The translations under genes were made by a program, and so were the position numbers. A stretch of DNA of 64,000 nt, from contig NZ_MUKA01000093.1 of NCBI RefSeq assembly GCF_002150735.1, positions 1 to 64,000 of the forward strand, written 5' to 3'. Shown here piece after piece: positions 22,119 through 29,034 of the stretch; positions within the stretch are counted from its first letter, which is position 1, and every line of letters begins with the position of its first letter. Source of the stretch: Streptomyces africanus (GTDB taxonomy: Bacteria; Actinomycetota; Actinomycetes; Streptomycetales; Streptomycetaceae). The notes under the pieces were generated by a model. It ran no database searches, was not told where the DNA came from, and saw nothing but the letters and a program-made list of their open reading frames with translations.

Positions 22119-22556
22119 CTAGATCCGCCACCGCGAGGTGCGGACCAGCGCGGTTCTGCCGGTACGTCTTATGCGGGTTCGCAACTGCCGATGCCGGGGC
22201 TGCGGCCGCAGGAGCGCCTCGGGAAGGCCGGCGAACGCCGTCGTTGCGGCTTCGGCGGGTGGCTGGTGAGCGGCCTGCGCCGTCGTGCGGGCGGCCCCGT
22301 CCAGGCCGCACTCCTCGGCCTCATGGTGCCGGTGCGGCCCATGAGGTACCACATCGCTCGCCACCGCCGGGCGTCCGAAGGCCGTGGCGACGGTGGGCGT
22401 CAGCCGCTCCTGCTCTTCGAACTGCCCATGCGGCAGGGCGCACAGCCCGAGCATCACGAGCAACGCTCCGGACAGCAGAGCGAGAAGCGGGCGCCGCCGA
22501 CACGAGTCGGCCGGGGCGTGCGGGGCAGGCGTGGGGGTACGGGAGTGTGTCGGCAC
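22119..22556 (-). CDS. Small membrane-anchored His-containing protein, DUF6153-like
   Basis: A 145-residue protein from GTG 22556, which follows a GGAG site. One hydrophobic segment (LLALLSGALLVMLGLCALPHG) is followed by a His-rich stretch (HGPHRHHEAEEC) and a basic tail. The order of TM segment, His/Cys patch and basic C terminus is shared with the next gene upstream. Both resemble small Streptomyces proteins of the DUF6153 type found near copper genes. No biochemical role is known to me. The His/Cys patch next to a metallochaperone gene suggests extracytoplasmic metal contact. Confidence 0.5.
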   Translation of the reverse strand: MPTHSRTPTPAPHAPADSCRRRPLLALLSGALLVMLGLCALPHGQFEEQERLTPTVATAFGRPAVASDVVPHGPHRHHEAEECGLDGAARTTAQAAHQPPAEAATTAFAGLPEALLRPQPRHRQLRTRIRRTGRTALVRTSRWRI

Positions 22557-22684
22557 AGGTTCTCCGTGCGCTCGCCCCTTTCGGCCACGGCGGCAGCCAC
22601 GGCGGGAAGGAAAGGCGGGCAGGGGTGGGGGAATCACGGCGTAGACGCAGCCGTGGGAAGAAAGAAGAAAGAGGACCGGTGTTT

Positions 22685-23113
22685 CTAGACCTGCTGGACC
22701 ACGGACAGCCTCAGGGCGGACGACGACGCGGCGGACAGCGCCGGCTCGTCGCGGCCCGGCCCGCCCGAGACGCGCCCGGGGTCGGTCGATGCGGCGACCG
22801 ACTGCGCGAAGCACGGTGGTGTCAGCACCGGGCCCTGCTGCGGCTGGCCGGATACGCAGTGCTCACCGGTGTGCGAGGAGCCATGGCCCTCTCCCGGCTC
22901 ACCTATCGCGACGAGCCGCGGCGCGGTCTGCTCGTGCGGCGGGGCCACTGGGGCCACCGCGCTGGTCGCCAGGTGCCCTTCCGTGCCCTCGGCGCTCAGC
23001 CCGTGGGCGGACACGATGCCGAACAGCAACACGACCATGGCCAGCACGCGCAGCAACGGACCCGCAGACGCGCGAGCCCGCACCAGGCGCGGGAGTGACC
23101 AGGCCGTAATCAT
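22685..23113 (-). CDS. Small membrane-anchored protein, DUF6153-like
   Basis: A 142-residue protein from ATG 23113. A hydrophobic segment near residues 20-37 (LLRVLAMVVLLFGIVSAHGL) is followed by a polar extracytoplasmic region with GEGHGSSHTGEHC. It resembles the neighbouring 145-residue product in layout and may be a diverged paralogue. It is divergent from the copZ-like gene, with a CsoR-type palindrome 130-150 bases away. Function unknown. Confidence 0.55.
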   Translation of the reverse strand: MITAWSLPRLVRARASAGPLLRVLAMVVLLFGIVSAHGLSAEGTEGHLATSAVAPVAPPHEQTAPRLVAIGEPGEGHGSSHTGEHCVSGQPQQGPVLTPPCFAQSVAASTDPGRVSGGPGRDEPALSAASSSALRLSVVQQV

Positions 23114-23242
23114 GCCGTGATCCTAACGGCTCGTGGACCTTGGTCCGGTCAACTCCCGCGCCACAGCGCGTTAACGAGCCACACACATGACCGATTCGCT
23201 TCGGCGGAGATCACGGACCGTCTGCGGCCGCCCGCATCTTGC

Positions 23243-23263
23243 ATATACCCCCCAGGGGTATAT
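23243..23263. promoter_or_regulatory. CsoR-type operator before the copZ-like gene
   Basis: A perfect inverted repeat: ATATACCCC, three bases, GGGGTATAT. A G/C tract flanked by A/T is the hallmark of operators of the CsoR/RcnR family (copper, nickel or sulfur-stress repressors). It lies about 77 bases before the copZ start. No csoR gene is in the window. Confidence 0.8.
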
Positions 23264-23339
23264 TGTGGAATCGTTCGAGAGGAGCGGGTACGAGCCGCTC
23301 CCGAAGCGTCCACGCATCGACATCCGAGGATGGAAAGCC

Positions 23340-23636
23340 ATGACCGACCTGAAGAACTCCGGCTCCTGCTGCTCCACCGACGGTTCGTGCCACTCCGGCG
23401 CCGCGGCCGGCACACAGGACGGCGGGGTCACCACCGTCTACAAGGTGTCCGGCATGACCTGCGGGCACTGCGAGGGCGCGGTCTCGCAGGAGATATCCGC
23501 GCTGAGCGGCGTCACCGCCGTCACGGCAGTCGCCGAGACCGGTGAAGTGACGGTCACCTCCGCCGCCCCGCTCGACGAGGAGGCCGTCCGTGCCGCCGTC
23601 GACGAGGCGGGTTACGAGCTCGTCGGCACGGCGTGA
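23340..23636 (+). CDS. copZ: Heavy-metal-associated domain protein, CopZ-like chaperone
   Basis: A 98-residue protein from ATG 23340, behind a GAGGATGGAAAG ribosome site; the frame is open upstream but would run through the operator. The C-terminal 65 residues form an HMA domain with the metal-binding loop GMTCGHCEGAV. The N-terminal 25 residues add a second Cys/His patch (SCCSTDGSCHSG), which may hold an extra metal ion. The CsoR-type operator and an upstream divergent His/Cys-containing membrane protein fit a copper-handling role. A hairpin terminator follows. Confidence 0.85.
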   Translation: MTDLKNSGSCCSTDGSCHSGAAAGTQDGGVTTVYKVSGMTCGHCEGAVSQEISALSGVTAVTAVAETGEVTVTSAAPLDEEAVRAAVDEAGYELVGTA

Positions 23637-23676
23637 GCCCGTCCGGGACCAAGCGGCCCCGGACCACCGCACACCG

Positions 23677-23714
23677 CCGCCTGGCCGCCGTCCGGAACGA
23701 CGGCGACCAGGCGG
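23677..23714 (+). terminator. Terminator after the copZ-like gene
   Basis: Arms ccgcctggccgccgtc (23677-23692) and gacggcgaccaggcgg (23699-23714) pair over 16 bases with one mismatch and a 6-base loop. They are followed by gtgtttctgttt. It lies between convergent copZ and tetR. Confidence 0.7.
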
Positions 23715-23849
23715 TGTTTCTGTTTGCGGAAGACCCTGCCCCACGCCTCTTCCGTACCCCCGGGGGGGTCGGGCCGTCAGCGCGGACCGGCGCCTCAGCG
23801 ACTCTGGTCCGTCCGGATCGACTTGGTCAACGCGGGTCCGAGGCGGGAC

Positions 23850-24500
23850 TCAGCGGTCCCGCCCCGGACCGTAGTGCCCGAGGAACATGTCCACGCCGCT
23901 GACGATGAGGCGGTCCGTGAGGCTGTCCTCGATGTGGGTGCCGTAGGTGCTGAAGACCATGTGAGGGAAGACCAGCAGCGTGTAGAGCTGCATGATCGCG
24001 ACTTCCAGATCGGGGATGACCAGCCGGCCCTGGTCCGCGAGCGCGCGCAGGGCACCGGCGACGGCCGGATGGTGACCCTCGGGACCATGGCGGTGCCAGG
24101 CCCGCCCGAGTTCGGGGAAGCGGTGCTGTTCGGCGGCGACCAGGTTGCGCAGGGCGGTGATGTCCTTGTTCGTCCTGACGGTCTGCACCCAGCTGTGGGC
24201 GGCCTCGATGAGGGCCGCGCGCAGGTCCTCGGCCTCGGGCAGCTCTTCGAGCGCGGCCGAGGAGGCGTGGCCGAGGGGTTCGTCGAGGGCGCTGGTGATG
24301 ACCGCGGTGAACAGCGCTTCCTTGCTGCCGAAGTGGTTGTAGACGGTCACTTTGGACACGCCCGCCTCGGCGGCGATGGCGTCCATTCCGACGCCGAAGC
24401 CGTCCCGCAGGAAGAGTTCGCGCGCCGCCCGGACGATGGCCTGCCGCTTCAGTTCGGCACGGGGGCCGCTGGGGGGCTGCTTGACACTGTCCACGCTCAT
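23850..24500 (-). CDS. TetR-family repressor of the adjacent MFS pump
   Basis: A 216-residue TetR regulator. The helix-turn-helix is at about residues 30-65 (ELFLRDGFGVGMDAIAAEAGVSKVTVYNHFGSKEALF). The C-terminal ligand domain is of the kind found with drug-efflux repressors. ATG 24500 has a GGAT site. It is divergent from the MFS gene with 115 bases between the starts. That gap holds inverted repeats of the motif ACTGAACTG / CAGTTCAGT, the probable operator. The inducing compound is unknown. Confidence 0.88.
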   Translation of the reverse strand: MSVDSVKQPPSGPRAELKRQAIVRAARELFLRDGFGVGMDAIAAEAGVSKVTVYNHFGSKEALFTAVITSALDEPLGHASSAALEELPEAEDLRAALIEAAHSWVQTVRTNKDITALRNLVAAEQHRFPELGRAWHRHGPEGHHPAVAGALRALADQGRLVIPDLEVAIMQLYTLLVFPHMVFSTYGTHIEDSLTDRLIVSGVDMFLGHYGPGRDR

Positions 24501-24522
24501 GAGCCGATCCTAGCAATTGACT

Positions 24523-24568
24523 GAACTGAACAGTTGAGTTCATATGTACTGGCCCGTACAGTTCAGTT
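24523..24568. promoter_or_regulatory. Probable TetR operator pair between tetR and the MFS pump
   Basis: GAACT...AGTTC inverted repeat at 24523-24541, and TACAGTTCAGTT at 24557-24568, which repeats the same half-site in reverse. Both lie in the divergent promoter region of the regulator and pump. Confidence 0.55.
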
Positions 24569-24615
24569 GTGGGCGGTGACCTGTTTCCGCCTCTGCTCCG
24601 ACAGGAGGACCCGTC

Positions 24616-26058
24616 ATGACGCATCCGGCTCATTCCGCAAGCCGCACCCACCACGCGCCGGAACATCACCCGCCGCCGGCCGACCCTCGCCGCTGGGCGG
24701 CACTGGCCCTCATCTGCGTCGCCCAGTTCATGTTGATCCTCGACGTCACCGTGGTGAACGTCGCGCTGCCCGACATGGCCGCCGACCTGGACCTCGACCG
24801 GGCCACACTGACCTGGGCAGTGACGGCGTACACGCTCTGCTTCGGCGGGCTGATGCTGCTGGGCGGCCGCCTCGCCGACGCCCTGGGCGCCCGCCGCACG
24901 CTCCTGGCCGGCCTCGCGGTGTTCACCGCCGCCTCCCTGGTCACCGGCCTCGCCGGAACCGCCTCCGTGCTGCTCGGCGGGCGGATCGCCCAGGGCGTCG
25001 GCGCCGCTCTCCTCTCCCCCGCGGCCCTCTCGATCGTCACCACGACCTTCCACGGCACGGAGCGCAACAAGGCGCTGGGCGTGTGGGCCGCGATCGGCGG
25101 CTCGGGCGCCGCGGCCGGCGTCCTGATCGGCGGCGCCCTGACCGACGGGCCGGGCTGGCAGTGGGTCTTCTACATCAACGTGCCGATCGGCCTCGCCGTC
25201 CTCGCCGCCCTGCCGGCACTCGTCCCCGCCCACGCCCCGCAGCCGGCACGACTCGACCTGCCCGGCGCCCTCCTGGTCACCGCGGGGACGGGCTCCCTCA
25301 TCTACGGCCTGGTCGAGGCGGGCGACAGCGGCTGGGCCGACACGGCCACGCTGCTGCCGCTGGCCGCCGCGGTGATGCTGTACGCGGGGTTCGCCGCGGT
25401 GGAACGGGCGAGCCGCGCCCCTTTGATGGACCTGCGGATGTTCACCCGCCGACCGGTACTCGCGGGTGCGTTCCTCATGCTCATCGCCACCGCGCTGCTG
25501 ATCTCGTACTTCTTCCTCGGCTCGGTCTACCTCCAGCACGTCCGCGGTCTCACGCCGCTCAGGACCGGCTTGCTGTTCCTGCCGGCGGCCGTGGCCACCG
25601 GTCTCGGCGCCCATCTCGCCTCCCGCCTCGTCGGCCGGATCGGCGCTCGCGCCGTCGCCGTGGCCGGCATGGCGCTCGCCGCCGTCGGATCGGCACCCCT
25701 GACCCGGCTGTCCGACGAGGGCAGCGTGTACGCCGGCCTGCTCCCCGGCTTCGTCGTCGCCTCCTTCGGCCTCGGCATGGCCTTCGTCACCGCCACCACC
25801 ACCGCGCTGGGCATGATCGACCACCACGAGGCGGGTCTTGCCTCGGGTGTCGTCAACACCTTCCACGAGGTGGGCGGTTCGATCGGCGTGGCGATCGTCT
25901 CCACGATCGCCGCCTCGGGCATCGAGTCCGGCTCCGTCGGCGGCTTCACCGACGCCTTCACGGTCTGCGCCGTCGCGGCGGCCGCGAGTGCCGCGGTGGC
26001 CCTGGCGCTCGTACCGCGCGGCAAGCCGCAGGTGAGCGGGGGGCCGCACGTGCACTGA
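24616..26058 (+). CDS. MFS drug-efflux transporter, DHA2 (14-helix) type
   Basis: A 480-residue proton antiporter with about 14 hydrophobic segments. The DHA2 motif LDVTVVNVALPDM is in helix 1, GGRLADALGARR follows helix 2, and the helix 5 antiporter motif is near WAAIGGSGAAAGVLIGG. The first 30 residues are His-rich (HHAPEHHPPP), not typical of the family. A clear AGGA site precedes ATG 24616. The paired TetR gene implies induction by a toxic compound; the substrate is unknown. Confidence 0.9.
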   Translation: MTHPAHSASRTHHAPEHHPPPADPRRWAALALICVAQFMLILDVTVVNVALPDMAADLDLDRATLTWAVTAYTLCFGGLMLLGGRLADALGARRTLLAGLAVFTAASLVTGLAGTASVLLGGRIAQGVGAALLSPAALSIVTTTFHGTERNKALGVWAAIGGSGAAAGVLIGGALTDGPGWQWVFYINVPIGLAVLAALPALVPAHAPQPARLDLPGALLVTAGTGSLIYGLVEAGDSGWADTATLLPLAAAVMLYAGFAAVERASRAPLMDLRMFTRRPVLAGAFLMLIATALLISYFFLGSVYLQHVRGLTPLRTGLLFLPAAVATGLGAHLASRLVGRIGARAVAVAGMALAAVGSAPLTRLSDEGSVYAGLLPGFVVASFGLGMAFVTATTTALGMIDHHEAGLASGVVNTFHEVGGSIGVAIVSTIAASGIESGSVGGFTDAFTVCAVAAAASAAVALALVPRGKPQVSGGPHVH

Positions 26059-26094
26059 GGACCGTTCCACCCGATCCGCCTGGAGAAAGCTTGG

Positions 26095-26119
26095 CCATAT
26101 ACCCCCTGGGGGTATATGG
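26095..26119. promoter_or_regulatory. CsoR-type operator before the DUF4396 gene
   Basis: Perfect 12-base arms around a single T: CCATATACCCCC, T, GGGGGTATATGG. It has the same design as the palindrome before the copZ-like gene, so both genes probably answer to one CsoR-family repressor. It is 58 bases before ATG 26177. Confidence 0.82.
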
Positions 26120-26176
26120 TTCTGGCTGTGGGGCTCAAGGAACGGGCCGCATTCGACGGGATTGGGGAAGAAGGTC

Positions 26177-26686
26177 ATGGACCACACCGCTCACCACGCC
26201 GGCGACGGGCACGACCACGCCGCCCACGAGGGTCATCATGACGGGCACGCCGGAGCGTCCTGGGGAATGGCGGTCAAGGCGACGCTGCACTGCCTGACCG
26301 GCTGCGCCATCGGCGAGATCCTCGGCATGGTCATCGGCACAGCCCTGGCGTGGGGCAACGTGCCCACCATGATCCTGGCGATCGCGCTCGCGTTCCTCTT
26401 CGGCTACTCGTTCACGCTGTTCGCGGTCCGCCGGGCCGGTCTTGACTTCAAGACCGCGCTGAAGGTCGCGCTCGCCGCCGACACCGTCTCCATCGCCGTG
26501 ATGGAGCTCGTCGACAACGCCATCATCGCCGTCACGCCCGGCGCGATGGACGCCCACCTGTCCGACGGGCTGTTCTGGTACGCACTGCTGGGCGGCTTCG
26601 CGATCGCCTTCCTGATCACCACGCCGGTCAACAAGTGGATGATCGGCCGCGGCAAGGGCCACGCCGTCGTCCACGCCTACCACTGA
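26177..26686 (+). CDS. DUF4396 membrane protein with His-rich N terminus
   Basis: A 169-residue protein from ATG 26177 behind GGGAAGAAGG. The first 28 residues are very His-rich (HHAGDGHDHAAHEGHHDGHAG). Four hydrophobic segments follow, the first with the DUF4396 motif HCLTGCAIGEILGM. The rest of the family region (AVRRAGLDFKTALKVALAADTVSIAVMELVDN) is intact. The CsoR-type operator upstream and the metal-binding N terminus argue for metal (probably copper) transport or buffering in the membrane. No DUF4396 protein has a function known to me. Confidence 0.8.
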   Translation: MDHTAHHAGDGHDHAAHEGHHDGHAGASWGMAVKATLHCLTGCAIGEILGMVIGTALAWGNVPTMILAIALAFLFGYSFTLFAVRRAGLDFKTALKVALAADTVSIAVMELVDNAIIAVTPGAMDAHLSDGLFWYALLGGFAIAFLITTPVNKWMIGRGKGHAVVHAYH

Positions 26687-26704
26687 CCATCAGCCGGACC
26701 GGTT

Positions 26705-26724
26705 CAGAACCCGCCTGGGTTCTG
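26705..26724 (+). terminator. Possible terminator after the DUF4396 gene
   Basis: An 8-base-pair hairpin (CAGAACCC, loop GCCT, GGGTTCTG) begins 19 bases after the stop and is followed by tctccc. It also coincides with the left boundary of the IS remnant, so it might belong to the element end. Confidence 0.4.
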
Positions 26725-26730
26725 TCTCCC

Positions 26731-27140
26731 TGGTCAGCGTCCTGTCCAGATGAGGATGGCGGCGAGGTGGAGTGCGGCCTGGTGGGCGATCGCGAGTTCG
26801 TCGGTTCGTGTGGCCAGGCCGCGCCACTGTTTGAGGCGGTTGATGCACCGCTCGACGGTGTTGCGCTGCTTGTAGGCCTCTGCATCGAAGCCGGGCGGAC
26901 GCCCACCTTGGCTGCCCCGCCGCAGACGGTGGCCGATCTGGTCCGACGGTTGTGGGATGACAGCGCGGATCTGCCGGCGACGCAGGTGACTGCGGCGTCG
27001 GGGAGGTCCCTCCAGGGCGACTTGGTGCAGCACTTCCACGCGATGGCCTCCAGGGTTCGGCGGTGGTCGGCCCACCGCCGCCCACGAACCGGATCGGCCG
27101 GCATCAGCGGCTCGATCCGATCCCACAACGCATCAGTCTT
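26731..27140 (-). pseudogene. IS5-family transposase remnant, copy 1
   Basis: Pieces of one transposase lie in two minus-strand frames. The N-terminal part (DALWDRIEPLMPADPVRGRRWADHRRTLEAIAW...SPWRDLP) comes first. The chain then jumps to the C-terminal part (HLRRRQIRAVIP...[39 protein letters not shown]). The central region that would hold the two catalytic aspartates is missing. The glutamate region survives. A nearly identical remnant with a different internal deletion lies at 35085-35652 in the same orientation. Confidence 0.85.
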
Positions 27141-27165
27141 GCCGTTGGACAAGCCGCACCGTCGG

Positions 27166-28209
27166 TCAGTCCAGGTCGGACATGTCGAGCACGAAGCGGT
27201 AGCGGACGTCGTTGCGAGCCAGGCGTTCGAGAGCCCTGTTCACCTGGGACGACGGCAGCAGCTCGATGTCGGCGGTGATGCCGTGTTCAGCGCAGAAGTG
27301 CAGCATGGCGGCGGTGGACGGGCGGCCGCCGCTGCCGGCGGAGCTGAGCTTCTTGCGGCCGACGAGCAGGTCCATGGTTTCCACGGTGACCGGTCCGAGG
27401 TGACCCAGGTGGCTGAGGGTGCCGTCCATGGCGGCCACACGCAGGTACGGAGCCAGGTCGTGAGGAGCGGAGATGGTGTCGATGACCACATCGAACTGGT
27501 CGCGGACCGCTTCCATCTGCTTCGGGTCAGTGGACACGACGAATCCCTGCGCCCCCAGGCCGCGCGCTTCGTCAGCCTTGTCCAGGGTCCGGCTGATGAC
27601 GGAGGTCGTGGCGCCGAGCCCGGTCGCCATCTTGACCGCGAGGTGTCCCAGGCCGCCCAGCCCGGCCACGGCGACGGTACTGCCTGGGCCAACTCCGAGC
27701 GCCCGCAGCGGTTCCCAGACGGTGACGCCGGCGCAGAGCAGGGGGGCTGCGGCGGCTGCGTCGAGTCCCGCAGGGAGATGGTAGGCGAACTGATTGCTCA
27801 CAACGTACTCGCGGGAGAACCCGCCCAGCGTGGTCGACCCGTCCTGCCGGTCGGCTCCGCCGTAGGTCAGTGTCGGGACATCACGGCAAAAGTTCTCCTG
27901 GCCGGCCTGGCACATGCGGCACATGCCGCACGAGTCGACGATGTTGCCGACGGCCACGCGGTCGCCGGGCGAGAAGTCGGGAACCGCGCTGCCGACCTCG
28001 GTCACCACGCCTGTGAACTCATGCCCGGGTACGAGCACGCCGTTCGCGTCGCTCTCGTGCGCCCGCAGCGCGTGGAGATCTGTGTGGCAGACACCGCAGT
28101 ACTCGACACGTACCGCGACGTCGTCCGGGCGCAGGTCCCGGCGCTCCAGCGCCGCGCGGCGCAGAGTCCGCGTCGCGCTGTCCGCCTGCCATCCGGTCGT
28201 GGAACGCAT
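27166..28209 (-). CDS. Zinc-dependent NAD(P) alcohol dehydrogenase, cinnamyl/YahK type
   Basis: A 347-residue medium-chain dehydrogenase that should interconvert aldehydes and alcohols with NADP(H). The catalytic zinc site is [12 protein letters not shown] with VPGHEFTGVV, and the structural zinc cysteines are CGMCRMCQAGQENFC. The nucleotide motif is VAGLGGLGHLAVKMA. It lies just inside the island boundary set by IS copy 1 and is divergent from a TetR gene, with palindromic sites between. The substrate is unknown; reactive aldehyde removal is plausible given the other redox genes in the island. Confidence 0.88.
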   Translation of the reverse strand: MRSTTGWQADSATRTLRRAALERRDLRPDDVAVRVEYCGVCHTDLHALRAHESDANGVLVPGHEFTGVVTEVGSAVPDFSPGDRVAVGNIVDSCGMCRMCQAGQENFCRDVPTLTYGGADRQDGSTTLGGFSREYVVSNQFAYHLPAGLDAAAAAPLLCAGVTVWEPLRALGVGPGSTVAVAGLGGLGHLAVKMATGLGATTSVISRTLDKADEARGLGAQGFVVSTDPKQMEAVRDQFDVVIDTISAPHDLAPYLRVAAMDGTLSHLGHLGPVTVETMDLLVGRKKLSSAGSGGRPSTAAMLHFCAEHGITADIELLPSSQVNRALERLARNDVRYRFVLDMSDLD

Positions 28210-28225
28210 CTCCGACTCCTAAGAC

Positions 28226-28292
28226 AGACTGTTCGGTCTATTTCACGGTAGACACATGCGTGCCCAGAAGTAAACAGACGAGTCTGTCTGTT
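28226..28292. promoter_or_regulatory. Probable TetR operators between adh and tetR
   Basis: AGAC...GTCT repeats occur at both sides of the divergent gap. One is AGAC-N6-GTCT at 28226-28239 by the adh start. The other is AACAGAC-N6-GTCTGTT at 28273-28292, just before the tetR ribosome site. Their similarity suggests two sites for one TetR protein. Confidence 0.6.
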
Positions 28293-28304
28293 AAGGTGCG
28301 GAGT

Positions 28305-28901
28305 ATGCCTGACCAGCCATCCAGCAGCCGTGGAGCCGCCACGTATCAGCGCATCGTCGACGCCGCCACCCAGGAATTCGCCCAGTACGGCATCGCCGGT
28401 GCACGCATCGAGCGGATCATCGCCGCCGCACGCACCAACAAGGCACAGCTCTATGGCTACTTCGGCAACAAGGAGCAGCTCTTCGACGCGATCTTCTTCG
28501 CCTCACTGGAGCGGATCACCAATGTCGTCCCCATCGACGCCACGGACCTCGCCGACTGGGCGGTGCGCCTCTACGACGAGTACCTCAGCCGCCCTGATCT
28601 GATCCGGCTCGCGACCTGGGCGCGCCTGGAGCGGCGCCCGACCGGGTATCTCGTGGCGAACCACGACCGCTACGACGACCACAAACTCCGCGCCATCGCA
28701 GAGGCTCAGGCCGCCGGGCGCATCAGACAGGGAGACCCCTTCGACGTGATGGCCATGGTCATCGCCATGTCCATGGCCTGGTCTCCGGTGAGCAACGTCT
28801 ACGCCGCCTCCGCCCATGAACCCGCGAGCATGCACGAACAACGGCGCTCCCTGCTCCGAGACTGCGTAAGCCGCGCCGTCGTCCCGGACCAGGGAGCCTG
28901 A
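28305..28901 (+). CDS. TetR-family regulator
   Basis: A 198-residue TetR protein from ATG 28305 behind a GGTGCGGAG site; the frame extends 15 codons upstream but would pass through the palindrome. The N-terminal helix-turn-helix has QEFAQYGIAGARIERIIAAARTNKAQLYGYFGNKEQLFDAIF. The C-terminal domain (RLATWARLERRP) is of the TetR type with an arginine-rich segment. It is divergent from the alcohol dehydrogenase and probably represses it and itself. Confidence 0.87.
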   Translation: MPDQPSSSRGAATYQRIVDAATQEFAQYGIAGARIERIIAAARTNKAQLYGYFGNKEQLFDAIFFASLERITNVVPIDATDLADWAVRLYDEYLSRPDLIRLATWARLERRPTGYLVANHDRYDDHKLRAIAEAQAAGRIRQGDPFDVMAMVIAMSMAWSPVSNVYAASAHEPASMHEQRRSLLRDCVSRAVVPDQGA

Positions 28902-29034
28902 GCACACCACGACGGTCTCGGTTGAGGGGCGAAACGAGTGGGGCGACGAGCAGCCCTGGCCAATCCCAGAGATCCTCACCACGGCCAGAAGGAGCCCGAG
29001 GGTGAGGACGTTGCCCTGCGGTACCGCGCTGGCC

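Noticed and set aside
22119-22814. A 231-codon version of the small His-containing protein
   Set aside because: The first 85 codons are Arg/Pro-rich without a ribosome site, whereas GTG 22556 has a GGAG site and places the hydrophobic segment near the N terminus as in the neighbouring protein.
23755-23780. A GC palindrome (acccccgggggggt) resembling a third CsoR site
   Set aside because: It lacks the flanking A/T parts and lies between the convergent ends of copZ and tetR, where an operator would serve no start.
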